Positions 1 through 7,947 of a DNA stretch of 64,000 nt are shown piece after piece. The DNA is from an uncultured Actinomycetes bacterium. GTDB lineage: Bacteria; Actinomycetota; Coriobacteriia; Coriobacteriales; Atopobiaceae. The stretch covers positions 1-64,000 of the forward strand of contig OMWB01000014.1 of NCBI GenBank assembly GCA_900314645.1, given 5' to 3'. How positions within the stretch are numbered: position 1 is the first letter of the stretch; each line of letters begins with the position of its first letter. The position numbers were made by a program, and so were the translations under genes. The notes under the pieces were generated by a model. The model searched no databases, was not told the DNA's origin, and was given only the letters and a program-made list of their open reading frames with translations.

Positions 1-258
1 AATAAGGTTCCAACGAGCCCCTCCCGAGTGGTACGAAACGGAATAAGGTTCCAACGAGCCCCTCCCGAGTGGTACGAAACGGAATAAGGTTCCAACGAGA
101 CCCTCCCGAGTGGTACCAAACGGAATAAGGTTCCAACGAGACCCTCCCGAGTGGTACCAAACGGAATAAGGTTCCAACGAGCCCCTCCCGAGTGGTACGA
201 AACGGAATAAGGTTCCAACGAGCCCCTCCCGAGTGGTACCAAACGGAATAAGGTTCCA
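1..258. repeat. 41-bp tandem repeat, six full copies plus a partial
   Basis: Copies begin at 1, 42, 83, 124, 165 and 206, with a 12-base partial at 247, and they abut with no spacer. Each unit contains AATAAGGTTCCAACGAG, then CCCTCCCGAGTGGTAC, then (C/G)(A)AAACGG. Copies differ at only a few positions (GAGCCC versus GAGACC; GTACGAAAC versus GTACCAAAC), so the array is recently homogenised. Related, more diverged copies in both orientations lie at 4930-5170. The array runs off the left edge of the window. Function is unknown; it is not a CRISPR because there are no unique spacers. Confidence 0.95.
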
Positions 259-272
259 GCCAGCTCCGCAGG

Positions 273-331
273 CCGGACAGAAGCCTCCGTCCTGATCGTC
301 CGGGACAACCAGGACGGAGGCTTCTGTCCGG
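273..331. repeat. 22-bp perfect inverted repeat (hairpin)
   Basis: The arms at 273-294 and 310-331 match perfectly around a 15-base loop. The arm core GGACAGAAGCCTCCG resembles the arm of the palindrome at 48084-48148 (GGACAGAAACCTCCGG), so the two look like members of one family. There is no T-run, so it is not a clear intrinsic terminator. Confidence 0.85.
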
Positions 332-660
332 GTTTAGCATGCGCTTTGGGAGGCTGCCGACCTAGGGCCTCCTCGCTCGTCAGAGCCCATTCAAAGCAGG
401 CATGACATGCAATAATAAATAAGCATTTGTTATGGGCGACCAGCCGTCGTACCTTAAATACAGGCAGAGACAAGATGTGGCCTTCTCCACCATCGCGGTA
501 ACCTGCTCCGCATTGTACGCACGCACGAGTCGGCGGTAGGGCGGAAGCACGGCAACGCAACCAAGGCGATACGTCTCACCTGTGTAACGGCTTCCCGCCC
601 GCAGCCCTGCGGTTGCTACACTAGCCCGATATCCTGCGAGAACTCCAGCGAGCGCCGGCG
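332..660. other. gene-poor stretch upstream of azlC
   Basis: No convincing gene is seen. A short AT-rich patch lies near 410-430. A minus-strand reading frame crosses most of the stretch and continues antisense into azlC, but it has no ribosome site and no recognisable domain. The azlC promoter is probably in the last 100 bases; no clean -35/-10 pair was found. Confidence 0.4.
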
Positions 661-671
661 AGGGGAGGCCC

Positions 672-1355
672 ATGAAAGCGCAAGACCTGCGGCAATGCCT
701 TGCCCTGGCCGCCCCCGTGATGCTGGCGTACATCTCCATCGGCATCCCCTGCGGCGTCATGGAGGCGCAGATAGGCCTCACGCCGCTCATGGCGTTCCTC
801 TTTTCCGCCACGTACTACTCGGGCGCGGGGCAATTCATGGTGAGCGGGATGTGGCTCTCGGGCGTGCCGGTCGCCTCCATCTTTCTGAGCGTGTCTCTGG
901 TGACGAGCCGTCAGCTGCTCTACTCGGCGGCCTTTGCGCCGTACGTGGGGAGGGAGCGCCGGAGGAAAGCCCTAGCGTTCGCCGCGCTGGTGACCGACGA
1001 GACCTTTGGCGTCAACCTCGACCGCTTTTCCTCGCGCACGGGTTGGGATCTTGCCCATGCGCAGACGGTCAACGTGGTGTGCATGCTTTCGTGGGCAGTC
1101 GCCAACTGCCTGGGTGCCGCGCTGGGGACGGTGCTTGACCTGCCAACCGACGTAATGTCTTTTGGCATGACGGCCATCTTCATCTGCTTGCTGGTGGGTC
1201 AGCTTACCGATGCGGTGACTGGCTGCGCGGCGGCGGTTGCCGCCGTGACGGTCGCGCTCTGCAAAGCGCTGGGCCTTGACGGCCCCGCCATCTTTATTGG
1301 CGCACTGGCGGGCGTGGCGTGGGGAGTCATCATGGGGGAGGTGCGCACCCGATGA
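672..1355 (+). CDS. azlC: AzlC family branched-chain amino acid exporter, large subunit
   Basis: This 227-residue integral membrane protein has the AzlC pattern: an N-terminal membrane helix followed by a G-I-P-C-G-V turn, then the Y-Y-S-G-A-G-Q-F segment near residues 50-57, and the conserved S-R-Q-L-L-Y-S-A stretch near residue 85. AzlC pairs with the small AzlD subunit to export branched-chain amino acids or analogues. The start follows GGGGAGG at 662-668. Its stop overlaps the azlD start as ATGA, which implies translational coupling. The substrate cannot be read from sequence. Confidence 0.92.
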   Translation: MKAQDLRQCLALAAPVMLAYISIGIPCGVMEAQIGLTPLMAFLFSATYYSGAGQFMVSGMWLSGVPVASIFLSVSLVTSRQLLYSAAFAPYVGRERRRKALAFAALVTDETFGVNLDRFSSRTGWDLAHAQTVNVVCMLSWAVANCLGAALGTVLDLPTDVMSFGMTAIFICLLVGQLTDAVTGCAAAVAAVTVALCKALGLDGPAIFIGALAGVAWGVIMGEVRTR

Positions 1356-1678
1356 GCAGGGAAACGTTTCTGGGCCTGTGGCTTGCGCTGCTCGCGGTGA
1401 TGCTGACGTGCCGCTGCCTTCCGCTGCTGCTCCTGCGGGGGAGGGAGCTTCCCGAACGCGTGGAGCGAGCGCTCTCGCTCATCCCCGCTGCTGCCTTCGC
1501 GGCGCTGGTGGCCAATGACCTCATGCAGCCGGACGTCTATGCGGCCGACCCCGCGGCGGCCTTGCCCGTGGTGCTCTCGTCGCTCGTGGTACTGCTGGTG
1601 GCGCGCAAGAGCGGCTCGCTGCTCTGGTGCGCCGTCACGGGGATGGCTGCGTATGCGCTTCTCGGGATGGTTCTCTAG
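1352..1678 (+). CDS. azlD: AzlD family small subunit of the branched-chain amino acid exporter
   Basis: This 108-residue hydrophobic protein has about four membrane segments and the family features L-P-L-L-L-L near residue 20 and L-S-L-I-P-A-A-A-F-A-A-L near residues 40-51. The ATG at 1352 lies inside the end of azlC (ATGA overlap). A longer reading frame starting at 1319 is possible, but it would only add antisense-like residues from within azlC. It should form a complex with AzlC in the cytoplasmic membrane. Confidence 0.9.
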   Translation: MSRETFLGLWLALLAVMLTCRCLPLLLLRGRELPERVERALSLIPAAAFAALVANDLMQPDVYAADPAAALPVVLSSLVVLLVARKSGSLLWCAVTGMAAYALLGMVL

Positions 1679-1722
1679 CGGTTGCTCGACGAGTGCGCAT
1701 CTACCTCCTGGGCACCCAGCTC

Positions 1723-2598
1723 CTATCGCCTCGCCATCTCGAGAAAAAGCGGCACGAGCGGGCTGTCGTTGTCGCCACGCCATACGAGCGACTTGGTCAC
1801 CACAAGGCCTTCGGCGTGTATGGGAATCTTCGCCAGCTCGCCCTCAAAGCCAGGTAGTGGCAGGCTTTGTGGGATGAGATAGATGCTCCGGCTGCGCTTA
1901 AGCTCCATCGGGACGGTGTCGATGTTGTCGGTATAGATCACGTTGCGCTGCGAAAAGCCCACGCAGTCGAGCGCCTCCATATAGCAGCGATTTGAGTACG
2001 GATCGTCACGAAGCAGCACCGTCGTCTCGTTTTCAAGGTCGGTAAGGGTGAGCTCGTCGCGCGAGGCCAGCGGGTGCGAGACGGAGACAAGTGCCGCGAG
2101 CCCATCGGAAAGGATGTCCTGGTAGCAGAGCCACTCCGCATCGGGATAGTTTGCTCGGGGCAGGACGCCAACGTCAATGCGCTCTTCCGCCAGCGCCTGG
2201 AACACCTCTTGCGGCTGGTATGAATAGCGCCTGAGCTCCACACCCGGATAGTCTGCCGCAAAACGCTCCATGGCGTCGCCGAAGTCCTGACGGATGGTGT
2301 AGTAGAGCATGCCAATGCACAAGCGACCGGTGAGCCCCGCCTTGTAGCTGGTGATGTCGTCGGTAAGGCGGTCGTAGGCGCGCAGAATCTGCCGGAAGCC
2401 TTTGTACGCGCGCTCGCCCGCATCAGTGAGGGACACGCTGTGCTTGTCGCGGTTCAGCAGCCGCACACCGAGCTCGCGCTCCACCTCTTGGACGTGCCGG
2501 CTGAGCGCGGGTTGCGTCATGAAGAGGCTCCGCGCGGCGCGCGAGAAGTTTCCCTCCTCGCGAATTGCTACGAACTCCCTCATGTGCTCAATGCGCAT
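1723..2598 (-). CDS. LysR-type transcriptional regulator
   Basis: This 291-residue protein has an N-terminal winged helix-turn-helix (residues 1-60, including N-F-S-R-A-A-R-S-L and the recognition helix around Q-P-A-L-S-R-H-V) and a periplasmic-binding-like effector domain (about 90-285). An upstream in-frame extension exists, but ATG at 2598 is preceded by AAAGGAG at good spacing and starts exactly where LysR proteins start. It is divergent from the GcvT-like gene at 2726, and a GTTAT-N11-ATAAC LysR box lies between them at 2641-2661. It therefore probably controls that gene and itself. The effector is unknown and may be a methoxylated aromatic or methylated amine. Confidence 0.93.
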   Translation of the reverse strand: MRIEHMREFVAIREEGNFSRAARSLFMTQPALSRHVQEVERELGVRLLNRDKHSVSLTDAGERAYKGFRQILRAYDRLTDDITSYKAGLTGRLCIGMLYYTIRQDFGDAMERFAADYPGVELRRYSYQPQEVFQALAEERIDVGVLPRANYPDAEWLCYQDILSDGLAALVSVSHPLASRDELTLTDLENETTVLLRDDPYSNRCYMEALDCVGFSQRNVIYTDNIDTVPMELKRSRSIYLIPQSLPLPGFEGELAKIPIHAEGLVVTKSLVWRGDNDSPLVPLFLEMARR

Positions 2599-2640
2599 AG
2601 CTGCTCCTTTATGCATTGCCTGCATCACCAGTGAGCGTTC

Positions 2641-2661
2641 GTTATAACCATTCCGCATAAC
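2641..2661. promoter_or_regulatory. LysR-type operator (T-N11-A box)
   Basis: GTTAT at 2641-2645 and ATAAC at 2657-2661 form an inverted repeat separated by exactly 11 bases, the canonical T-N11-A geometry of LysR family binding sites. It lies in the 127-bp gap between the divergent regulator (start 2598) and the methyltransferase (start 2726), 43 bases from the regulator's start codon. Confidence 0.75.
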
Positions 2662-2725
2662 CACGTCACACAATGAGAATAGCGAAAGGCAAGGTAAGCA
2701 GCAACGTTCCAGAGGAGGAACCACC

Positions 2726-4060
2726 ATGAACGTTACCCCGTCAGTCAAGCTCACTCCGCTCATTCCCAACTTGGTTCCTAAGAACAAGGTGTTCGTCTGC
2801 CCTGAGAGCTCTTGGATGCCCGATTCCGACGGCGCCTGGCAGCTGCACCCGTTTGCGTTCGACCGCTGGGACGTTGAGGAGATGTCATACTACGATACCT
2901 GCTCGCTGCACTGCGCGCTCAACCCCTTCAATGTCTTCGAGGTCCACGGAGCTGACTACCTCAAGATGCTCGAGTTTACGACGGTCAACACATTCAGGAA
3001 GTTCCCCGTGGGCAAGGCGCGCCATGCCATCTTCTGCGACGACGGCGGCAAGATCCTCACCGACGGTATCGTCATCCGCACCGCCGAGGAGGACTTCCTG
3101 GGCTTCAACCTGGTCGACCCCGCGTTCCTCAACCAGCAGATGGGCGGCATGTTCGACATCCAGTCGCGCAACCTGCGCGAGGAGTACTTCGTGTTCCAGC
3201 TCTGTGGCGCTCGCTCGCTCGAGGTCGTCGAGCAGGCCTGCCAGGCCGACCTGCACGATCTCAAGTTCATGTACTCCTGCACCTCTGAGGTCGAGGGCAT
3301 GCCGGTGCGCGTGCTCCGCACGGGCATGGCAGGCACCCTGGCCTACGAGATCCACGGTAACGTTACCGACGCGCAGGCCGTCTACCAGCGCCTCCTTGAC
3401 GTGGGCGCCGAGTTTGGCCTGCAGGAGATCGGCCGTCTGGCCTACGTCAACCAGCACTGCGAGGGCTCGATCTTCCAGCTGGCCGAGCACTTCAACATCC
3501 GCTTCGACATCCCGGGCGACAAGTTCGTCATGACCGGCAGCCTGCCCGAGGACTCCGAGCTGCAGTACCACAGCCCGTACGACTGCGGCTGGGGCAACCT
3601 CGTGCGCTTCGACCACGAGTTCCCCGGCAAGGTGGCGCTCCTCGCCGAGCGCGACGCCCACCACAACACGGCCGTCCACCTGGTGTGGAACAAGGAGGAC
3701 GTGCTCGCCGTGCAAGCGGCCGTGATGGATCCCGAGCGCCGCGTGGACTACATGGACATGGTGGGCGACTACGACTACCGCAACAACTGCATGACCATCC
3801 ACATGGATGCCATCATGGACGGGGGGCGCATCATCGGCGTCTCGAGCGGCCGCATGCTTTCGGCCAAGACACGCGAGATGATTTCGATTGCCACCATTGA
3901 CGAGGACTACGCCGTCGAGGGGCGCGAGGTCGAGGTTTTGTGGGGTCGCCCTGGCACGCATCAGATGCGCGTGCGCGCCACGGTCACACTGATGCCCTAC
4001 ATCAAGGAGGGTCGCAACGACAGCTTTGACGTAGAGCAGATTCCGCGCCCCGTCTTCTAG
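2726..4060 (+). CDS. GcvT-like aminomethyltransferase / LigM-type O- or N-demethylase
   Basis: This 444-residue protein belongs to the GcvT fold: an N-terminal folate-binding domain with Y-D-T-C-S-L and the A-R-H-A-I-F-C-D-D-G-G-K-I-L-T-D-G segment (about 98-115), a middle domain with G-M-A-G-T-L-A-Y-E-I-H-G near 200-212, and the C-terminal GCV_T_C barrel from about 340. Length matches tetrahydrofolate-dependent O-demethylases such as LigM better than glycine-cleavage T protein (about 365 residues). No glycine cleavage partners are nearby, and the gene is divergent from a LysR regulator, as expected for an inducible catabolic enzyme. The start is fixed by AGAGGAGG at 2711-2718. Likely role: transfer of a methyl group from a methoxy-aromatic or methylated compound to tetrahydrofolate; substrate unknown. 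Confidence 0.8.
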   Translation: MNVTPSVKLTPLIPNLVPKNKVFVCPESSWMPDSDGAWQLHPFAFDRWDVEEMSYYDTCSLHCALNPFNVFEVHGADYLKMLEFTTVNTFRKFPVGKARHAIFCDDGGKILTDGIVIRTAEEDFLGFNLVDPAFLNQQMGGMFDIQSRNLREEYFVFQLCGARSLEVVEQACQADLHDLKFMYSCTSEVEGMPVRVLRTGMAGTLAYEIHGNVTDAQAVYQRLLDVGAEFGLQEIGRLAYVNQHCEGSIFQLAEHFNIRFDIPGDKFVMTGSLPEDSELQYHSPYDCGWGNLVRFDHEFPGKVALLAERDAHHNTAVHLVWNKEDVLAVQAAVMDPERRVDYMDMVGDYDYRNNCMTIHMDAIMDGGRIIGVSSGRMLSAKTREMISIATIDEDYAVEGREVEVLWGRPGTHQMRVRATVTLMPYIKEGRNDSFDVEQIPRPVF

Positions 4061-4077
4061 AGGGGGTCGAAAGTCGT

Positions 4078-4299
4078 TCAGGGCGTTTCAGGCGTCTCTC
4101 TGCTTAACGCCTGCTCCTGCATCTGCCGGAGTCTGACGCATGCAGGGCACGTGCACTGAACCTGCGCGTCCAGCTCCTTCATGCGCTGGATGGTATGCAG
4201 GCGAGCCGCTTCCTTGGCACGGGACTCCTCGGCGGCCTGCGCCCGCAGCGCGAGGTGCTCCGAGAGGGTCATCCGTTTTCCGGTGTTCTTACGTGCCAT
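4078..4299 (-). CDS. small hypothetical protein with CxxC motif
   Basis: This 73-residue, highly charged protein has a long Ala/Glu/Arg-rich helix (about 12-45) and a C-T-C-P-A-C pattern near 49-54. The cysteines could bind a metal, but I recognise no family. The ATG at 4299 follows GGGGAG at suitable spacing. It is in tandem with the membrane protein gene at 4380, with a 42-bp palindromic element between them. The composition looks coding rather than antisense, but the gene is short, so confidence is moderate. Confidence 0.55.
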   Translation of the reverse strand: MARKNTGKRMTLSEHLALRAQAAEESRAKEAARLHTIQRMKELDAQVQCTCPACVRLRQMQEQALSRETPETP

Positions 4300-4316
4300 A
4301 AGAGGCTCCCCATCTT

Positions 4317-4358
4317 GCGAATGTTGACAAAAACGAGCCCCGTTATGTCAGCATTCGC
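4317..4358. repeat. 42-bp palindromic repeat, single copy, followed by a T-run
   Basis: It opens with GCGAATGTTGAC and closes with GTCAGCATTCGC around 18 variable bases. It is followed on the plus strand by TTTTTT (4359-4364), so it could serve as a terminator in that direction. It belongs to the family also seen at 7789, 9654, 20741, 26410, 36299, 46143 and 52738. Confidence 0.85.
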
Positions 4359-4379
4359 TTTTTTGTGTGCGGGCGGGCA

Positions 4380-4862
4380 TCACCCTATAAGCGTCATGAC
4401 CCAGGCGATGAGAGCGTACATGAGTGGGAACGCGACAAGGGTACCAACCCATTTGACTGCCAGCGTCTTTCCGTAGATGTAGGGCATGAGGTCCTCGGTG
4501 CCAGGGATGATCCAGGTGCCCGTGTGGCCGACCCACCACCAGTCAATGAAGAGACGGTCAAACAGGCCGTAGATCAGGGAAATGATGAGCATCTGCGTGA
4601 ACCCCTCGCGGAAGCCCTGCGCGCCGTTCACGCCGTACACCATGTAGGGCACCAGAAAGAGCGCCGGGACGAAGAGGCCGATGCCCGCCAGCATGGTGTT
4701 CCGCTTGATGCGCTCTTTGGTGGTGAGGCCGAGCTCGATGACCCGCTCTTGGACTTCGGGCTCGTAGAAGGTGACCAGCCCGACCGGGCCGTTGGCGATG
4801 CCCACCACGCACACGATCAGCAGCACGAAGCACATCACGATTCCCTCAAGAACAACCAGCAT
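4380..4862 (-). CDS. conserved hypothetical membrane protein
   Basis: This 160-residue protein has about four predicted membrane segments: residues 3-25, 58-75, 87-104 and 135-157. A notable polar stretch reads F-I-D-W-W-W-V-G-H-T-G-T-W-I-I-P-G-T near residues 105-122, a pattern I associate with uncharacterised proteins of anaerobic bacteria. The start is well supported by GGAGGGAGG upstream of ATG at 4862. No function can be assigned. It is in tandem with the 73-residue protein downstream. Confidence 0.8.
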   Translation of the reverse strand: MLVVLEGIVMCFVLLIVCVVGIANGPVGLVTFYEPEVQERVIELGLTTKERIKRNTMLAGIGLFVPALFLVPYMVYGVNGAQGFREGFTQMLIISLIYGLFDRLFIDWWWVGHTGTWIIPGTEDLMPYIYGKTLAVKWVGTLVAFPLMYALIAWVMTLIG

Positions 4863-4929
4863 GACGCCTCCCTCCGCCTGGCGTTTGCGCCGCCGTCTTC
4901 ATTCTACGTGGGATGGCGAGGCGTGTGCT

Positions 4930-5170
4930 GGAATGGTATTGCGTTTGGTACCACTTTTTTGAGGGCTCGGGAACGCATATGCGTTTGGTACCGCTGGCGA
5001 GTGGCCTCCTGGAACGCCATTTCGTCTGGTACCACTGCTTTCGTGTGGTTTTCGCCTCTTCTGGAACGCTATTGCGTTTCGTCCCACGATTTGGCGCTTA
5101 AGCTGTGGTACCAAGCCAAATAACGTTCCAGCGAGCCCCTCGCCAGTGGTACCAAGCGAAATGCTGTTCC
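4930..5170. repeat. scattered copies of the GGAAC...GGTACCAC repeat in both orientations
   Basis: Four copies read GGAAC-(about 13 bases with ATT and CGTTT)-GGTACCAC at 4930-4954, 4970-4994, 5011-5034 and 5063-5087. Two copies in reverse orientation (GTGGTACCAAGC...GTTCC) are at 5105-5129 and 5146-5170. The same 25-base core is the conserved part of the 41-bp tandem array at 1-258. Spacing here is irregular (40-52 bases) and copies are more diverged. The whole stretch from 4863 to 5189 contains nothing else recognisable. Confidence 0.85.
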
Positions 5171-5189
5171 AGCAGCCCGACCCGAGCCC

Positions 5190-5366
5190 TCAGTGCTTCG
5201 CCTCGCCAGCCGTCTCGTCAGCGGGGAAGATGCTCATCGTGTCCTTGAGCTGGCCTTTCTTGTGCAGGCGGTAGATCGGGATGGAAATCAGCACCACCAT
5301 CAGCACCGTGGTGGTGACGGCTCCCTCGTAGCCGTACGTCGCCTCGTAGAACATGTTGGCCGTTCT
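5190..5366 (-). pseudogene. C-terminal remnant of a membrane protein
   Basis: On the minus strand an open frame encodes about 54 residues from an internal ATG at 5354 to TGA at 5190. It has one membrane helix (roughly T-T-T-V-L-M-V-V-L-I-S-I-P-I-Y) followed by a basic and then acidic tail (R-L-H-K-K-G-Q-L-K, then ending in E-A-K-H). This is the look of the last helix and cytoplasmic tail of a permease. Upstream, the frame turns into the antisense of the decarboxylase gene, and there is no ribosome binding site. I read it as the surviving 3' end of a transporter gene; family not identified. Confidence 0.5.
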
Positions 5367-6294
5367 CCTCGTGGACCAGCCCCTGGAGGAGCTCGAGGAC
5401 CGCGGCTACTACAACAACACGCTGCAGTACCACGAGCCGTTCCGCTCGTGGCTCATCCTCTTCACCGAGAGCTACGGCCAGTTCCTGAACACGACCGAGT
5501 CCTGGTCCGACGAGTACTACCAAAACGCACTGGCCAACCCCGACTTCCAGCTTGACGGCGATCTCTACGAAGACCCCAGCAACTGGAAGACGTTCAACCA
5601 GTTCTTCGCGCGGTACCTTTCCGACCCGTCCAAGCGGCCCATCGCCGAGCCGGACAACCCGGCCGTCGTCGTCTCGCCGGCGGACACGCAGCCCCAGGGC
5701 GTGTGGCAGATCGGCGAGGACAGCATGGTCATCTCGGACGACCCCATCACCATCAAGAGCGGCACGCTGCGCTCCGTGGCGACGCTGCTTGGCCCCAGCG
5801 CCTACGCGAACGAGTTTGCGGGCGGCACCTTCACGCACATGTTCCTCGACGTGAACGACTACCACCGCTACCACTTCCCGGTGTCCGGCACCATCAAGGA
5901 AGTGCTGATCATCCCCGGTGACGACGCCATCGGCGGGCGCGTGGTGTGGGATCCGGACGCGCAGCTGTACAAGCTGCAGGCCAGCGACACGTCATGGCAG
6001 AGCATCGAGACGCGCGGTCTGGTGATCGTTGAGACGGATGGCTACGGCCTGGTTGCCGTCATGCCCATCGGCATGTCGCAGGTGTCGTCGGTCACGTTTG
6101 AGGACACCGTCCAGGTGGGGCAGCGCGTCGAGAAGGGCGACATGCTCGGCTGCTTCCTGTTTGGCGGAAGCGACATCGTGCTGCTGTTCCAGAGCGGCGT
6201 CGACTTCCAGATGGACGTCCCGGCCTACGCCGACGGCGGGTACGAGCACGTCGAGATGGGCTCCCGGTACGCGACCCTGAGCGCGGCGGAGTAG
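5353..6294 (+). pseudogene. phosphatidylserine decarboxylase-like protein, 5'-truncated
   Basis: This 313-residue frame encodes most of a phosphatidylserine decarboxylase: N-Q-F-F-A-R-Y-L-S-D-P-S-K-R-P-I near 80-95, the S-P-A-D block near 107, the D-Y-H-R-Y-H-F-P-V-S-G catalytic histidine block near 170, and the C-terminal F-G-G-S self-cleavage site that generates the pyruvoyl group. All known catalytic elements are therefore present. The N-terminus is abnormal: the first dozen residues look unrelated to the family, ATG 5353 has no ribosome site, and the start overlaps the minus-strand permease remnant head to head. Homologues extend further upstream. I infer loss of the native 5' end and promoter; it could still be expressed by read-through. 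Normal role: making phosphatidylethanolamine. Confidence 0.7.
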
Positions 6295-6323
6295 GGCTCG
6301 GTCCGTCCACTGTTGCTGTAGGG

Positions 6324-6782
6324 CTACTGGAGCGTCAGCGCGAGCTCGACCTCGTCTTCGTCCTCCCAACCGGTCGCGGCAAAGCCTCGGTTCTCGTAGA
6401 GCTTCCGCGCGACGGGGTTGTCCTTGTTGACGGTGAGCGCCACCCGGTCTGAGCTGCCGAGCGGCTTGGTGGCGATGTAGTCCATCACGCGGTCAAAGGC
6501 CTCGCCGCCGTAGCCGTGGCCCTGCGCCGACTCGTCGATCATCATGTGCCAGATGTCGTACTCTGGCACGTCGTGGTCATAGATCACCAGCACGTAGCCC
6601 ACCATCTTGTCGTCTGCGTAGATGCCGAACGGCTGGCACTGGTCACGATAGACGTAGGCCTGCGCGAGGCTGCGGATGGGGTGCGAGACAAAGCGCTCCT
6701 GTCCCGGCGCCAAGCGCAGGTTGAACGCGTCGATGAAGTTTTCTTCCGTTATGGGCCTCAGCTCTACCACGGGCGCCTCCAT
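6324..6782 (-). CDS. GNAT family N-acetyltransferase
   Basis: This 152-residue protein has the GNAT fold with acetyl-CoA motif A as H-M-M-I-D-E-S-A-Q-G-H-G-Y-G-G-E-A-F, followed by L-T-V-N-K-D-N-P-V-A-R-K-L-Y-E-N-R-G-F (motif B). This is the SpeG/BltD-like subgroup, which includes spermidine/diamine acetyltransferases. The ATG at 6782 is chosen because residues upstream of it do not match the family; the ribosome site is weak and a start a few codons away is possible. It converges on the decarboxylase remnant. Substrate not predictable. Confidence 0.8.
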   Translation of the reverse strand: MEAPVVELRPITEENFIDAFNLRLAPGQERFVSHPIRSLAQAYVYRDQCQPFGIYADDKMVGYVLVIYDHDVPEYDIWHMMIDESAQGHGYGGEAFDRVMDYIATKPLGSSDRVALTVNKDNPVARKLYENRGFAATGWEDEDEVELALTLQ

Positions 6783-6936
6783 AGGCTGTGTTGCGTGTCG
6801 GACACCCATTCTACGGCAGCGGCTGAACGTATGGGGAGCCATTACGAGGAACCGCTTTTTCGTGCTGCGAGAGAATCCCCGTGCCAGTGGGCCCCAAACC
6901 TGCCATAGTGAAGGTGGTTTTCCGAAAGGAGCGCTC

Positions 6937-7752
6937 ATGGACTACCTCAAGGCAATCGCCACGGCCGTCGAAGCCGCAGGTCTTGCGGCGGACGGCATCA
7001 AATACCTCGTCACCCACTCGGATGACATCACCAAGAGCCTTTCCAGCCTCTCCAAGATGCTGGATGCGGCCAAGGGCCTCATGGACAAGGCTGGCGACGT
7101 CGTGCCCATCGACGAGCTCATCAACAAGGCCGAGGTCGATGCTGGGGAAGGCGCGGAGGGCGCGAGTCCGGTTGAGGGCGAACACCAGGCCAATAAACTG
7201 CAGCTCAAGGCACCTGAGTTTCTGGTCAAGGCCAGGGACGCTGCGGTCGGCTTCGCGGACGAGCGGAAGACCAACTTTGAGCGCAGGAAGCTCGAGCACG
7301 AGATGCTGAAGGCGGTTCACGACTTGCGGCGCAAGGTGCTTGATGGCGCCACCATGAAGCTCTCCGTGAAGCAGCTCGCCGAGGAGCTGGCCGCATCGAC
7401 GGAGGACAACGTGATAGCGGGCCTCGGCGTGCTGGACCTGCCCGGCTGCTTTGCTATCGCGCGCTACGCCAAGTTTGAGCTGGGCAAGGACCCTACCGGG
7501 TATACCGGCATCTACGTGGGCAAAGGCGAGTGCGTGGGCGAGGGCATCGCTCGGACGATCGAGCCCACGGGCAACGCGGACGTGTACGCGGACCTCAAGT
7601 ACAAGCAGAACGTGTGGGTGTACGTGTTCACGTGCCCCGCGGCCAAGATCGACGAGAAGTACGACGCGCTTGTGCAGCTGTTCGCGGCCGGCGACTCGTA
7701 CAACCGGGTGGAGATGGGCGCGGACGACGAGGAGACTCTCGAAACCGAGTAG
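6937..7752 (+). CDS. hypothetical protein with possible C-terminal GIY-YIG-like domain
   Basis: This 271-residue soluble protein starts after GAAAGGA at ATG 6937. Residues 1-60 form amphipathic helices. The middle (about 100-150) is rich in Lys/Glu and looks helical and coiled. The last 90 residues contain T-G-I-Y-V-G-K-G followed by A-D-L-K-Y-K-Q-N-V-W-V-Y-V-F. The G-I-Y-V-G-K segment resembles the first strand of GIY-YIG nuclease domains, but the usual downstream Arg and Glu catalytic residues are not obvious, so any nuclease role is a guess. It stands alone between a convergent acetyltransferase and a 42-bp palindromic element. Confidence 0.65.
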   Translation: MDYLKAIATAVEAAGLAADGIKYLVTHSDDITKSLSSLSKMLDAAKGLMDKAGDVVPIDELINKAEVDAGEGAEGASPVEGEHQANKLQLKAPEFLVKARDAAVGFADERKTNFERRKLEHEMLKAVHDLRRKVLDGATMKLSVKQLAEELAASTEDNVIAGLGVLDLPGCFAIARYAKFELGKDPTGYTGIYVGKGECVGEGIARTIEPTGNADVYADLKYKQNVWVYVFTCPAAKIDEKYDALVQLFAAGDSYNRVEMGADDEETLETE

Positions 7753-7788
7753 CCGGGGAGTCTGCGGCCCTTTTGCACGCCCCTCCAT

Positions 7789-7830
7789 GCTGATGTTGAC
7801 GTTATGAGACGCGTTTCGGTCAACATTCGC
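7789..7830. repeat. 42-bp palindromic repeat, single copy
   Basis: GCTGATGTTGAC, 18 bases, GTCAACATTCGC. It has the same 12+18+12 architecture as the other family members and lies 36 bases after the stop of the preceding plus-strand gene. Confidence 0.85.
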
Positions 7831-7947
7831 TTGAGGGGAGCCGCGAGCGGAGGGGGCATGGTGCGCTCGCGCGCCAACGGCCACATGAGCAGGAGCTGGC
7901 GGTAGAATAGGTGCGCTTGATTAATCAACTGTCGCAGGAGGCTCCCT

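Noticed and set aside
1..258. Possible CRISPR array
   Set aside because: Units abut directly with no unique spacers, and the repeat is 41 bases with no cas genes in view. It is a plain tandem repeat.
380..811. 143-residue minus-strand frame upstream of azlC
   Set aside because: It overlaps the start of azlC on the opposite strand, has no ribosome site and no recognisable domain.
2599..2787. Longer N-terminus for the LysR regulator
   Set aside because: It would run through the LysR box and into the neighbouring gene; the AAAGGAG and family start support 2598.
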